From Mesoterricola sediminis (GTDB lineage Bacteria > Acidobacteriota > Holophagae > Holophagales > Holophagaceae): a DNA stretch of 64,000 nt. The position numbers and the translations under genes were made by a program. Shown piece by piece: positions 16,339 through 25,416 of this stretch; the first letter of the stretch is position 1, and the number at the start of each line of letters is the position of its first letter. Location: assembly GCF_030295425.1 (NCBI RefSeq), contig NZ_AP027081.1, positions 3,393,001-3,457,000 of the forward strand, given 5' to 3'. The notes beneath the pieces were generated by a model. It ran no database searches. It was given only the letters and a program-made list of their open reading frames with translations, and was not told the DNA's origin.

Positions 16339-18399
16339 CTACCAGATGCGGACGCGGTCCGCCGGGGCCAGGTAGAGCTTCTGCCCGGGCTTCACGCCGA
16401 AGGCCTCATACCAGGCGTCCAGGTTGCGGACCACGTTGGGCCGCAGGAAGCCGGGGGTGTGGGGATCGGTCATGACGCGCTTGAGCAGCTCCTCGTCCCG
16501 GTACTTCTGGCGCCACACCTGGGCGAAGCCGAGGTAGAAGCGCTGGTCGGGGGTGAATCCGCCGAGGACCTTCCCCGGCTTGCCGGCGAGGGAGGCGTGG
16601 TAGGCCTCGTAGGCCACGGTCACGCCGGCCAGGTCCGCGATGTTCTCGCCCAGGGTCAGCTCGCCGTTCACGTGGCTGCCCTTGAGGGGCTCGTAGGCGG
16701 CGTACTGCTTCACCAGGCGGTCCGTGAGGGCCGTGAAGCGCTTCACGTCCTCGGGGGTCCACCAGTCGGAGAGCTTGCCGTCCTTGTCGTACTTCCGGCC
16801 CTGGTCGTCGAAGTGGTGGCTGATCTCGTGGCCGATCACGGCGCCGATGGCCCCGTAGTTGACCGCGGGATCGGCCTTGGGATCGAAGAACGGCGCCTGC
16901 AGGATGGCCGCGGGGAACACGATCTCGTTCCACGAGGGGTTCGCGTAGGCGTTCACCGTCATGGGCGTCATGCCCCACTCGGAGCGGTCGATGGGCTTGC
17001 CGATCTTGTCGAGGCTGCGCTGGAACTCGAACTCGGCGGCGCGGAGCAGGTTGCCCACGGGATCCCCGGCCTTGACCTCCAGCCTGGCGTAGTCGCGCCA
17101 CTTCCCGGGGTAGCCGATCTTGGGGGTGAAGCGCGCCAGCTTGGCCCGGGCCTCGGCCTTGGTGTGCGCGTCCATCCAAGCCAGGTTCGAGAGGCGGCGG
17201 TCCATGGCCGCGATGATGTTCTTCACCATCACGTCCATCTGCTGCTTGGCCTCGGGGGGGAAGTACTTGGCGACGTAGAGCTTGCCCACGGCCTCGCCGA
17301 GGACCCGGTCGGTGAGGTCCACGCCCCGCTTCCAGCGCGCGGTCTCCTCGGGCTGGCCGTTCAGGACCCGGCCGTTGAAGGCGAAGGAGGTCTCGCCGAA
17401 GGCCTTGGGCAGCACGGAGGAGAAGTGGCCCAGGGTGTGGAAGGTCAGGTAGTCCTTCCACACCTCCAGGGGCTCGGAGGCGAGGAGCTTGCCCGTGCCC
17501 GCCACCGCGCTGGGCTGGGTCACGATCAGGCGCTCCTGCTTCGGGATCCCCGCCGCCTGGAGGAGGGCCGCCCAGCCCACGCCCGGATAGGTCGTCTCCA
17601 GGTCGGCGACGGCGCAGGGGTTGTAGAGCTTCTCCCGCTGGCGGGACTGCACGCGGGTCCAGTGGACCTCGGCGAGCTTCTTCTCCAGGCCGTAGATCCC
17701 CGCGGCCTTGGCGTCCGCGTCCTTGATCCCGGCCAGGGTCAGCATGGCCGCGATGTGCTTGACGTACTTCTCGCGGATGGGGCCGAACTTGGGGTTCTTG
17801 GCGTCCAGGTAGTAGTCCCGGTCCGGGAGGCCGAGGCCGCCGGCGCCCACCATCACCGAGATGATGTCGGGGTTCTTCATGTCCTGCGCGGCCCGCAGCC
17901 CCAGGGGGCCGCGGCCGCCGGTGCGCATGGCCTTGCCCAGCCAGGCGCTCAGGGCCTGGCGGTCGCCGATGGCCTGGATGCCGCCCAGGATGGGCTGGAT
18001 GGGCGCGAGGCCGGCGGCCTCGATGGCCTTCTCGTCCATGAAGCTGGTGTAGAGGTCCTTGATCTTCTGGGCCTCGGTGCCGGGCTTGGCCGGCTTCTTG
18101 GCCACGGCCTCCACCAGGACGCGGGTGCGCTTCTGGCTCAGGTCCCGGAGCATGGTGAACATGCCGTAGTCGGAGCGGTCCGCCGGGATCTCCAGCTTGC
18201 GCATGTAGGCGCCGCCGGCGTAGCCCGCCCAGTCGTCGCCGGGCAGGAGGGTCCGGTCCATGCCCTCGGTGTCGATGCCGAAGGCGCCGAGCACGCAGCG
18301 GGAAGCGTGGGCGGGGGCCTTGTCGGCGGCCGCGAGGACCGTGGGGGCGAGGATGAGGGCGCCGGCCGCAAGCCGTGCGAGGAGAGACGTTCGCATCAT
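16339..18399 (-). CDS. M13-family zinc metallopeptidase (neprilysin/PepO-like), copy 1
   Basis: A 686-residue exported M13 peptidase. The signal peptide is MMRTSLLARLAAGALILAPTVLAA. The N-terminal M13 domain runs to about residue 440. The catalytic domain has the substrate-backbone motif VNAYANPSWNEI, zinc motif HEISH at 524-528, the third ligand in GENIADLAG about 60 residues on, and the family end QKLYLAPADRVRIW. It trims short peptides outside the cytoplasm. A close paralogue lies 1.4 kb away on the same strand with rlmF between them. The start is set by the signal peptide and GGAGCTCCC upstream. Confidence 0.93.
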   Translation of the reverse strand: MMRTSLLARLAAGALILAPTVLAAADKAPAHASRCVLGAFGIDTEGMDRTLLPGDDWAGYAGGAYMRKLEIPADRSDYGMFTMLRDLSQKRTRVLVEAVAKKPAKPGTEAQKIKDLYTSFMDEKAIEAAGLAPIQPILGGIQAIGDRQALSAWLGKAMRTGGRGPLGLRAAQDMKNPDIISVMVGAGGLGLPDRDYYLDAKNPKFGPIREKYVKHIAAMLTLAGIKDADAKAAGIYGLEKKLAEVHWTRVQSRQREKLYNPCAVADLETTYPGVGWAALLQAAGIPKQERLIVTQPSAVAGTGKLLASEPLEVWKDYLTFHTLGHFSSVLPKAFGETSFAFNGRVLNGQPEETARWKRGVDLTDRVLGEAVGKLYVAKYFPPEAKQQMDVMVKNIIAAMDRRLSNLAWMDAHTKAEARAKLARFTPKIGYPGKWRDYARLEVKAGDPVGNLLRAAEFEFQRSLDKIGKPIDRSEWGMTPMTVNAYANPSWNEIVFPAAILQAPFFDPKADPAVNYGAIGAVIGHEISHHFDDQGRKYDKDGKLSDWWTPEDVKRFTALTDRLVKQYAAYEPLKGSHVNGELTLGENIADLAGVTVAYEAYHASLAGKPGKVLGGFTPDQRFYLGFAQVWRQKYRDEELLKRVMTDPHTPGFLRPNVVRNLDAWYEAFGVKPGQKLYLAPADRVRIW

Positions 18400-18495
18400 G
18401 GGAGCTCCAGGGATATACCTCGTTATGAATGGTAGGAGGGGGGCGCCGGGTTGGCCAGCCCAAAGACGGGGCGCCGGCGCGGTATCCTGCCTTCC

Positions 18496-19398
18496 ATGAG
18501 GAAGCTGCAGCCCCCCGCAACCAGGCCCGGCCTGCACCCCGCCAACCCCCACCGGGCCCCCTACGCCTTCGAGGCCCTGGTGGCGGCCGTCCCTTCCCTC
18601 GGCCCCCACGTGCGCCGAAATCCGGCCGGACTGCCGACCATCGATTTCGCGGATCCCACCGCTGTCCGCCTCCTCAACCGGGCCCTCCTCGCCACCACGT
18701 ACGGGGTCCGGGACTGGGACCTGCCCGAGGGCTACCTGGTGCCCCCCGTGCCCGGCCGCGCCGACACCATCCATCACCTGGCCGGGCTCTTCGCGGCCCC
18801 CCGGGGCCTGCGCGTCCTGGAGATCGGCGTGGGCGCGGGCCTCATCCACCCCATCCTCGGCCACGCCGCCTACGGATGGACCTTCGTGGGCACGGACGTG
18901 GATCCCGCGGCCCTGGCCTCCTGCCGGGCCATCCTCGCCGCCAACCCCGCCCTGGCCGCCGCCGTCGAGCTGCGCCTCCAGCGGGACCCCGGCCGCATCT
19001 TCGAGGGGGTGACGGCCCCCGGCGAGGCCTTCGACCTGAGCCTCTGCAATCCCCCCTTCCACGCCAGCGCCGCCGAGGCCGCCGAAGGCACCCGGCGCAA
19101 GTGGCGCAACCTGGGCCGCCGCCCGCCCCAGGCCCGCAATTTCGGCGGCCAGGGCGCCGAACTCTGGTGCCCCGGGGGCGAAACCGCCTTCGTCACGCGC
19201 ATGGCCGAGGAAAGCGCCCGCCAGCCTGGCCTCTGCACCTGGTTCTCCAGCCTGGTCTCCCGGTCCGAGAACCTCCCCGCCCTCCGCGCCGCCGTCCTGC
19301 GCGCCGGCGCCACCCGCCTGAGGATCCTGGACATGGCCCAGGGCCAAAAGCGCAGCCGCCTCCTCGCCTGGGGCTTCGACCCCCCCGCCGCCACGTAG
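18496..19398 (+). CDS. rlmF: 23S rRNA (adenine-1618-N6)-methyltransferase
   Basis: A 300-residue class-I methyltransferase of the RlmF/METTL16 family. [17 protein letters not shown] at the N-terminus, [14 protein letters not shown] for SAM binding, the catalytic NPPFHAS, and [21 protein letters not shown] are all family stretches. It methylates A1618 of 23S rRNA. It is divergent from the first M13 peptidase gene and has about 100 bases of upstream space for both promoters. The start is the ATG at MRKLQPP; a longer in-frame option at 18,451 is not supported by homology. Confidence 0.9.
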   Translation: MRKLQPPATRPGLHPANPHRAPYAFEALVAAVPSLGPHVRRNPAGLPTIDFADPTAVRLLNRALLATTYGVRDWDLPEGYLVPPVPGRADTIHHLAGLFAAPRGLRVLEIGVGAGLIHPILGHAAYGWTFVGTDVDPAALASCRAILAANPALAAAVELRLQRDPGRIFEGVTAPGEAFDLSLCNPPFHASAAEAAEGTRRKWRNLGRRPPQARNFGGQGAELWCPGGETAFVTRMAEESARQPGLCTWFSSLVSRSENLPALRAAVLRAGATRLRILDMAQGQKRSRLLAWGFDPPAAT

Positions 19399-19506
19399 GC
19401 CCGCGCGCCCCTCCGGCGGGTCCGTTCACCGACGCGGGGCGGGCGCTGGCCGATGGGGCCCTTGGCGGGCCGGGCGGAGGACCGAGACTGGGCATGGGAG
19501 GCCCCC

Positions 19507-19695
19507 ATGGTCCACATCCTGCTCTGGTTCATCCTCCTGGTGCTGTGCTGGCCCCTGGCCCTGGCCCTGCTGATCCTCCTGCCCCTGGTCTGGCTGGTGC
19601 TGCTGCCCTTCCAGATCCTCGGCTTCGCGGTCCACGGGGCGCTGGCCCTGGTGAAGGCGGTCTTCCTGCTCCCGGCGCGGATCCTGGGCCTCTGA
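19507..19695 (+). CDS. Small hydrophobic membrane protein, unknown
   Basis: A 62-residue protein made almost entirely of leucine-rich hydrophobic sequence (MVHILLWFILLVLCWPLALA and on), enough for two membrane passes. GGAGGCCCCC precedes the ATG as a good ribosome-binding site, and a strong terminator follows directly. I do not recognise the family. Similar tiny Leu-rich proteins are common and mostly unstudied. The longer frame back to 19,453 is less likely. Confidence 0.55.
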   Translation: MVHILLWFILLVLCWPLALALLILLPLVWLVLLPFQILGFAVHGALALVKAVFLLPARILGL

Positions 19696-19702
19696 AACGG
19701 GA

Positions 19703-19731
19703 AAGGGGATGGGCGGAGCGCCCATCCCCTT
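19703..19731. terminator. Bidirectional terminator between convergent genes
   Basis: AAGGGGATGGGC-ggagc-GCCCATCCCCTT is a perfect 12-bp stem with a 5-base loop, placed between the plus-strand small membrane protein and the minus-strand M13 copy 2. A-rich and T-poor flanks are short, but position and stem strength make a two-way terminator likely. Confidence 0.75.
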
Positions 19732-19750
19732 CCGTCGGCCGGAGCCGGCC

Positions 19751-21817
19751 CTACCAGACCTTGATGCGGTCCGCGGGGGCCAGGTAGAGCTTCTGGCCCG
19801 GCTTCACGCCGAAGGCCTCGTACCAGGCATCCAGGTTCCGCACCACCGCGGGCCGGAAGTGGCCGGGGGTGTGGGGATCGTTCTGGAGCTGGTTGAGGAG
19901 GGCGGCGTCGCGGTACTTGGTGCGCCACACCTGGGCGAAGCCCATGAAGAACCGCTGGTCGCCGGTGAAGCCGCCGACGACCGGGGCGGGCTTGCCCTTC
20001 AGGCTGCGGTGGTAGGCGTCATAGGCCATGGTGAGGCCGGCCAGGTCGGCGATGTTCTCGCCCAGGGTCAGCTCGCCGTTGACCTTGGTGCCCGGGAGGG
20101 GCTCGTAGTCGGCGTACTGCTTGACCACCTTCTCCGTCAGGGCCGTGAAGCGCTTGACGTCCTCGGGGGTCCACCAGTCGGAGAGCTTGCCGTCCTTGTC
20201 GAACTTGCGGCCCTGGTCGTCGAAGTGGTGGCTCAGCTCGTGGCCGATGACGACGCCGATGGCGCCGTAGTTGACCGCGGGGTCGGCCTTGGGATCGAAG
20301 AACGGCGCCTGCAGGATGGCGGCGGGGAACACGATCTCGTTCCAGAGGGGGTTGGCGTAGGCGTTGACGGTCATGGGCGTCATGCCCCACTCGGAGCGGT
20401 CGATGGGCTTGCCGATCTTGTCCAGGTTGCGCTGGTACTCGAAGTCGGCGGCGCGCATGGCGTTGCCGAGGGCGTCGCCGCGCTCGACCCGGAAGCGCGA
20501 GTAGTCACGCCACTTGGAGGGGTAGCCGATCTTGGGGGTGAACTTGGCCAGCTTGGTGCGGGCCTCGGCCTTGGTCTTGGCGTCCATCCAGGGCAGGTTG
20601 GCCAGGTGCTGGTCGAAGGCGGCGATCAGGTTCTGCACGAGGGCATCGGCCTGCTTCTTGGCCTCGGGGGGGAAGTACTTTGCGACGTAAAGCTTGCCCA
20701 CGGCCTCGCCCAGCACCGCGGTGGTCATGTCGACGCCGCGCTTCCAGCGGGGCTGCATCTCGGGCTGGCCCATGAGGACCTTGCCGTTGAAGGCGAAGTT
20801 CTCTTCCACGAAGGCCTTGGGGAGGAAGGCGGCGGCGCCCTTCAGGGTGTGGACGGTGAGGTAGTCCTTCCACACGGCCAGGGGCTCGGAGGCCATCAGG
20901 CGGGCCGCGCCCTCGATGGCGCTGGGGGTGGTCACCACCAGCTCCTTCTGGGAGGCCACGCCCACGGAGGCGAGGAGGGTCTTCCAGTCCACGCCGGGGT
21001 ACTTGGCGTCGAGCTCGTCCACCTTGCAGGGGTTGTAGAGCTTGTCGACCTGCCGGGACTGGACCTTGGTCCAGTGGGAGGCGGCGATCTTGGTCTCCAG
21101 GTCGTAGACCGCCTTGGCCCGGGCCTCGGCGTCGGGGAGCCCGGCCAGCTTCAGCATGGCGGCCAGGTGGGCCTGGTACTTGGTGCGGATCTCCTTGAAC
21201 TTCTCGATCTTGACGTCGTAGTAGTCCCGGTCGGGCATGCCGAGGCCGCCCTGGCCCACATAGACGGAGTAGATGGCGGGGTTCTTCAGGTCCTGCATGG
21301 GGGACATGCCGACGGGGAGGTCCATGCCCTGCCGCATGGCCTTGCCGAAGGCCAGGGCCAGGCCCTGGGGGTCCTTGATGGCCGCGATGGCGTCCAGGTG
21401 GGTCTTGAGGGGGGCCAGGCCCTTCTTCTCGATGGTGGCCTCGTCCATGAAGCTCGAATAGAAGTCGCCCACCTTCTGGGCCTCGCTGCCCTTCCGGGCG
21501 CCCTTGGCGGCCGCGGCGGCCTCCACGATGCCCTTGGTGCGCTCCTGGCTCAGGTCGTGCAGGACATGGAACATGCCGAAGCTGGCCTTGTCGGCGGGGA
21601 TCTCGAGCTTGCGCACGTACTGGCCGTTGACGTAGCCATTGAAGTCGTCGCCGGGGGCGACGGCCGTATCCATGCCGGCCAGATCGATGCCGAAGGTGCC
21701 GAGGGTGGGCTTCTGGGCCTTGACCGCGGCCCGGGTCTCAGGCGCGCGGGCGGCGAGGGGCGCCGACAGCACCAGGGCGCCGGCGGCGAGGGCCAGAAGG
21801 ATTCCATGTCGAGACAT
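19751..21817 (-). CDS. M13-family zinc metallopeptidase (neprilysin/PepO-like), copy 2
   Basis: A 688-residue exported M13 peptidase, closely related to copy 1 over the whole length. Signal peptide MSRHGILLALAAGALVLSA; VNAYANPLWNEI; zinc motif HELSH at 526-530; GENIADLAG; end QKLYLAPADRIKVW. It differs mainly in the N-terminal 250 residues, which line the substrate chamber in this family, so the two copies may favour different peptides. The start is chosen for AAGGGAGAACGT before the ATG. A longer frame to 21,898 lacks support. Confidence 0.93.
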   Translation of the reverse strand: MSRHGILLALAAGALVLSAPLAARAPETRAAVKAQKPTLGTFGIDLAGMDTAVAPGDDFNGYVNGQYVRKLEIPADKASFGMFHVLHDLSQERTKGIVEAAAAAKGARKGSEAQKVGDFYSSFMDEATIEKKGLAPLKTHLDAIAAIKDPQGLALAFGKAMRQGMDLPVGMSPMQDLKNPAIYSVYVGQGGLGMPDRDYYDVKIEKFKEIRTKYQAHLAAMLKLAGLPDAEARAKAVYDLETKIAASHWTKVQSRQVDKLYNPCKVDELDAKYPGVDWKTLLASVGVASQKELVVTTPSAIEGAARLMASEPLAVWKDYLTVHTLKGAAAFLPKAFVEENFAFNGKVLMGQPEMQPRWKRGVDMTTAVLGEAVGKLYVAKYFPPEAKKQADALVQNLIAAFDQHLANLPWMDAKTKAEARTKLAKFTPKIGYPSKWRDYSRFRVERGDALGNAMRAADFEYQRNLDKIGKPIDRSEWGMTPMTVNAYANPLWNEIVFPAAILQAPFFDPKADPAVNYGAIGVVIGHELSHHFDDQGRKFDKDGKLSDWWTPEDVKRFTALTEKVVKQYADYEPLPGTKVNGELTLGENIADLAGLTMAYDAYHRSLKGKPAPVVGGFTGDQRFFMGFAQVWRTKYRDAALLNQLQNDPHTPGHFRPAVVRNLDAWYEAFGVKPGQKLYLAPADRIKVW

Positions 21818-21925
21818 ACGTTCTCCCTTGGGAATGATCCTGCAAGGGTAACGCGCCTCGGGGACCGCCGGTTTAGCCGGGGCTGTGACCTCGGGCAAGA
21901 GTGATCCGGCCCGGAAAGGACTGCG

Positions 21926-22987
21926 CTACTTGGGGTTCTGGGGCGCGTCCCGCTTGTAGAACTGGGCCTGGCCCATGACGGGGAAGGCCCTGGCCTCGAG
22001 CTCCCGGAGCTGGGCGGGCGCGTAGGGGGTGAATTCCCGGGCGATCCGCACGTTCTCCTCCAGCTGGGCCACGTTGTCGACGCCCACGATGACCGTGGAG
22101 ACCCCGTGGCTGAGCGTGTAGCCCATGGCCTCGCGCATCGTCAGGGTGCCGGGACGGGTGGCCTTCACGGCCCCCCGCTGCTGGGCCACGGGCGGCGGGG
22201 TCCAGGAGGCCAGCAGGCGCCCCCGGGCCGGGACCTTCATGCCGATGATCCCCATGCCCTTCTCCAGGGCCAGGGCGAGGAGGGGCTGGAAGGTGAGGTG
22301 GTGGGGATCCGCGGCGTTGAAGGCCATGAGCACCGTGTCGAAGGGGAAGCGGCGGATGGCCTCCATGAGCACCTGGGGATCCGTGTGGCCGGAGAGGCCC
22401 AGGAAGCGGACCAGGCCCTGCTCCTTGGCCTCCCGGAAGGCCTCGAGGGCGCCGCCCTTGGCGCAGACGGCGTCCACGTCGGCGGGGGTGGCCATGGCAT
22501 GGAGCTGCCACAGGTCCACGTGGTCGGTCTGCAGGAGCTTGAGGGAGGTCTCCAGCAGGCGCAGGGAGCCGTCCCGGTCCCGGGCGTGGGTCTTGGTGGC
22601 GACGAAGGCCTCGGCCCGGCGCCGCTTCAGGACCCGGCCCAGGTACTGCTCGCTCCAGCGGGCCTCGCCCCCGTAGCGGGCGGAGGTGTCCAGGTAGTTG
22701 ACGCCCAGGTCCAGGGCCCGCTCGATGAGGGGCACGGCGATGGCTTCGTTGTGGGGCTGCTCGATGGCGGCCTGGCCCCCCAGGCTGAAGATCCCGACCA
22801 AATGGCCGGTCCGCCCGAGGTTCCGGGTGGGCATGGCCTTGGCGGTGCGGGGGTTCCAGGGTTCGAGGACCGGGCGGGGGGCGGCCGGCGCCGCTTCCTC
22901 GGCGCCCAGTCGGGTCGCCATCAGGCCCAGGGCCGCGCCCGCGCCCAGCTTCAGGAGGTCCCGGCGATCGAGGGAGGAGGTGGTCAT
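21926..22987 (-). CDS. Tat-exported aldo/keto reductase
   Basis: A 353-residue aldo/keto reductase. The N-terminus MTTSSLDRRDLLKLGAGAALGLMA carries a twin-arginine motif and hydrophobic stretch, so it should be folded first and exported by Tat. The barrel follows: FSLGGQAAI, LGVNYLDTSARYGG with the catalytic Asp and Tyr, FVATKTHARDRDG with the Lys, and LWQLHAM with the His. It reduces carbonyls using NADPH or has been recruited to another redox task. A cytoplasmic family member follows 40 bases downstream in the opposite sense of coordinates, but with no overlap. The substrate is unknown. Confidence 0.85.
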   Translation of the reverse strand: MTTSSLDRRDLLKLGAGAALGLMATRLGAEEAAPAAPRPVLEPWNPRTAKAMPTRNLGRTGHLVGIFSLGGQAAIEQPHNEAIAVPLIERALDLGVNYLDTSARYGGEARWSEQYLGRVLKRRRAEAFVATKTHARDRDGSLRLLETSLKLLQTDHVDLWQLHAMATPADVDAVCAKGGALEAFREAKEQGLVRFLGLSGHTDPQVLMEAIRRFPFDTVLMAFNAADPHHLTFQPLLALALEKGMGIIGMKVPARGRLLASWTPPPVAQQRGAVKATRPGTLTMREAMGYTLSHGVSTVIVGVDNVAQLEENVRIAREFTPYAPAQLRELEARAFPVMGQAQFYKRDAPQNPK

Positions 22988-23027
22988 GGCGGCGCTCCAG
23001 GGGGTCCCCAGTTTAGCGCCGCAGACC

Positions 23028-23948
23028 TCAGGTGAGGCCGGGCCAGTCGGCGGTGCCCCTCGCCCGGGCGAAAGCCTCCCGGATGCGGGCGACGGCCGGG
23101 GCCGGCAGGGGGCCCCGCGCCAGAATGCGCAGGTTGGCCTCGGCGCTCTCCCGGCGGGTGGTGCCGATGGACAGCACGTGGGGCCCCGCCAGGGCGAGGC
23201 TGAAGCGCAGGGCCAGCTCCGGCCAGGGATCGGGCCCCTGGCCCCCCAGGTCCTCCGGATCCAGGCCCATGGCCTTGAAGCGGTCCACGTAGGGCTTCAC
23301 GTAGTCCCGGTAGATGCCCTCCTGGGCCTCCAGGGGCTTCCAGCAGGCGTTGGCCACGGTCCGCTTGAGGATGACGCCCTGGCCGCCCCGGGCGGCGGCG
23401 GGCAGGGCGGTCTCCAGGTTGGCCTGGTCCACCAGGTTGGCCGAGCACATGAGCACGTCCACGCCGGGCAGCTCCGCGGCGTAGGCGGCCGCGGCGTTGT
23501 CCCCCGAATAGCCCGCGAAGCGGATCTTGCCGGCCTCCTTGGCCCTCAGCAAGGCCCCCAGGGCCTCGCCCGCCTTGAGGACCTCCAGGGGGCAGGTGTG
23601 GAGGAGCATGACGTCCAGGTGATCCGTGCGGAGGCGGCGCAGGGAACGATCCACCGTCCGGGTCACCACGTCCGCGGACCAGTCCTCGCCGGGCACGTCC
23701 GGCAGCTTCCGGCCGCACTTGGACAGCAGGACGAAGTCGCCCCGCCGGTGGGCGACGGCCCCGCCGATCAGCTCCTCGGAGCCCAGGTAGGCCGCCGCCG
23801 TGTCGATGACGTTCACCCCCTGGTCCAGGAGGAAGCCCAGCACCTCCGCCGCCCGGTCCGCGTCCGCGCCCAGGTAGCCGATGGGGCCCGCCCCGAAGGC
23901 CAGGCGCGAGACCCGCAACCCCGTCCGTCCGAATGTCACCTGGTCCAT
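23028..23948 (-). CDS. Aldo/keto reductase (cytoplasmic)
   Basis: A 306-residue aldo/keto reductase without signal peptide: VTFGRTGLRVSRLAFGAGPIG at the start, NVIDTAAAYLGSEE with catalytic Asp and Tyr, FVLLSKCGRK with the Lys, and HLDVMLLHTCP with the His. It is transcribed toward the Tat-exported paralogue, 40 bases away, and the two could be one operon. Like many of this family it may reduce sugars or small aldehydes; no substrate can be read from sequence. Confidence 0.83.
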   Translation of the reverse strand: MDQVTFGRTGLRVSRLAFGAGPIGYLGADADRAAEVLGFLLDQGVNVIDTAAAYLGSEELIGGAVAHRRGDFVLLSKCGRKLPDVPGEDWSADVVTRTVDRSLRRLRTDHLDVMLLHTCPLEVLKAGEALGALLRAKEAGKIRFAGYSGDNAAAAYAAELPGVDVLMCSANLVDQANLETALPAAARGGQGVILKRTVANACWKPLEAQEGIYRDYVKPYVDRFKAMGLDPEDLGGQGPDPWPELALRFSLALAGPHVLSIGTTRRESAEANLRILARGPLPAPAVARIREAFARARGTADWPGLT

Positions 23949-24007
23949 GGGTGCCTCCCGGGGTCATTGTAGGCGCCTGGGCGACATCCAACAGGGGAGG
24001 AGGTCCC

Positions 24008-24091
24008 ATGACCGAGCCCATGCCCAAGGACGGCAACCTGAAATCCCCCGCGACCCGCACCACCGGCGAGGAGGCGCCGGACGCGCCCTGA
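24008..24091 (+). CDS. Possible 27-residue microprotein
   Basis: A short frame, MTEPMPKDGNLKSPATRTTG and seven more residues, starts behind an unusually strong GGGGAGGAGGTCCC ribosome-binding site. It fills the gap between two minus-strand genes, stopping one base short of the DUF2071 stop. The composition is polar and Thr/Pro-rich with no membrane segment. Only the ribosome-binding site argues that it is real. Confidence 0.3.
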   Translation: MTEPMPKDGNLKSPATRTTGEEAPDAP

Positions 24092-24823
24092 TCATCGCTC
24101 CACCCGCCGCGCGGCCCAGATCCGCACATCCTGGCGCTCCACCAGGTGGGCGAGGGCCGGCCGCGGGGGCAGGTGCAGGCCCAGGGGCTCGGCCAGGGTG
24201 TTGCTCTGCAGGTCCGCCTCGCAGGGCCGCAGTTCCCACGGGCCGTGGTCGAGGTCGCTGCGGAGCAGGCCGCCGTCCCGGGCCCGGGTGTAAAGGGCGA
24301 AGCGGGAGGTGAGCCAGTCCTCCAGGCTTCCGGGCACGGGCCGGAAGGGCGCGCCCACGGCGCGGTAGCGGCCCGTGAACGAGGCGGAGGGCGCCCCCCG
24401 GTGGGTGCGCCAGCTGGCGAAGTGCACCCAGCCCCCGCCGCGCACGTGGGCCATGCGGGCCCGCAGGTAGGGGAGGCGCGGGTGGATGCGGGCGGCCCGG
24501 ACGAGGAGGGCCTTGTCCGCGTCCAGGCTGAAGAACCATATGCCGGGCTTCCGTCCGTCGGTCACGTACGTGCGCAGGTTCAGCTCCAGGTACGAGGCCG
24601 CGCCGGGAATGGGGGGGAGCCAGCGGAGGCGGGTGCCGGAGACGGCGAAGGGCACGATGCCCAGCCAGGCGACGCCCTGGTGCGTGTCCAGGGTCAGGCC
24701 CTTCGGCAAGCGGCACGCCAGGGCCTCCGCCGGCACGGGCCAGTGGAGGAAGGCGAGGTCGTTCCAGCGCATGGCGAGGAGCCAGGGGCCGGGGGGCGGT
24801 GCGGTGTCAGGTCGAGCGTCCAT
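24092..24823 (-). CDS. DUF2071 (YqjF-like) protein
   Basis: A 243-residue DUF2071 protein: MRWNDLAFLHWPVP, GVAWLGIVPFAVSGTRL, YLELNLRTYV, GIWFFSLDADKALLV in the first half and FALYTRARDGGL in the second are typical. The family adopts an acetoacetate-decarboxylase-like fold and is of unknown function (B. subtilis YqjF belongs here). It is followed on the same strand after a 43-base gap by nothing, and upstream lies an SRPBCC gene. I can name the family but not the reaction. Confidence 0.82.
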   Translation of the reverse strand: MDARPDTAPPPGPWLLAMRWNDLAFLHWPVPAEALACRLPKGLTLDTHQGVAWLGIVPFAVSGTRLRWLPPIPGAASYLELNLRTYVTDGRKPGIWFFSLDADKALLVRAARIHPRLPYLRARMAHVRGGGWVHFASWRTHRGAPSASFTGRYRAVGAPFRPVPGSLEDWLTSRFALYTRARDGGLLRSDLDHGPWELRPCEADLQSNTLAEPLGLHLPPRPALAHLVERQDVRIWAARRVER

Positions 24824-24866
24824 GGTGCCTCCCGCGGGGTCCCGGACCCCGGTGGAGGGTTGGATG

Positions 24867-25373
24867 CTACCGGCCCCCCGGATAATGGGCCTGGAGTTCG
24901 CGCAGCACCCAGGCGTTCCCCTTCTCGAAGAAAGCCTTCATCTTCTGGGATTCCTCGTCCGGTCCGTAGCCGACCATGGCCACCCGCAGGCGCGTGGCCC
25001 CCTTCCCTTCGGGCGTGAGGGTGAAGACCGTCCACACCCTGGCGTAGGCGTTCATGAACGGGAAACCCTTCGGCGGCCGATGGATGCGGGTCACGAGGAC
25101 GCGCCCCGGGTCGTAGGCCACGATCTCCGTGTGGATGGCCGCCTCCGAATCCAGGGGGACCTTGGGGTCGTAGGCGGTGCGCAGGAGCCCGCCGGGCCGG
25201 AAGTCGATGTCCGCCGCTCCCACGCCCAGCTTCAGGACCCCCTCGGCCGTGGTGAGCACCCGCCAGAGCTCCTCGGGCGGCGCCTGGATCACCGCTTCGG
25301 TCACCAGGGGCGTCATTTCGGCGGGCCCGGCGGCCAGGACCCAGGTCAGGAGAACGGGGACGGCGCGGATCAT
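24867..25373 (-). CDS. SRPBCC/AHSA1-like protein with signal peptide
   Basis: A 168-residue SRPBCC (Bet v1-like) protein. After a short hydrophobic leader (MIRAVPVLLTWVLAAGPAEM) comes VTEAVIQAPPEELWRVLTTAEG, the standard opening strand and helix of polyketide cyclase/AHSA1 proteins, then VLVTRIHRPPKGFP and a C-terminal helix. The family binds hydrophobic ligands in a cavity. Export is unusual for AHSA1-like proteins but known. The start is chosen for GGAGGCCCC directly upstream; a longer option reaches 25,403. Confidence 0.75.
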   Translation of the reverse strand: MIRAVPVLLTWVLAAGPAEMTPLVTEAVIQAPPEELWRVLTTAEGVLKLGVGAADIDFRPGGLLRTAYDPKVPLDSEAAIHTEIVAYDPGRVLVTRIHRPPKGFPFMNAYARVWTVFTLTPEGKGATRLRVAMVGYGPDEESQKMKAFFEKGNAWVLRELQAHYPGGR

Positions 25374-25416
25374 GGGGCCTCCGGGGGGCCCAGCATGCCG
25401 CAATCCTCCGGCCCTG

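Noticed and set aside
16267-18435. 722-codon plus-strand frame opposite M13 copy 1
   Set aside because: Antisense shadow of a clear metallopeptidase; low-complexity Gly/Leu/Val composition. The same holds for 19,709-21,904.
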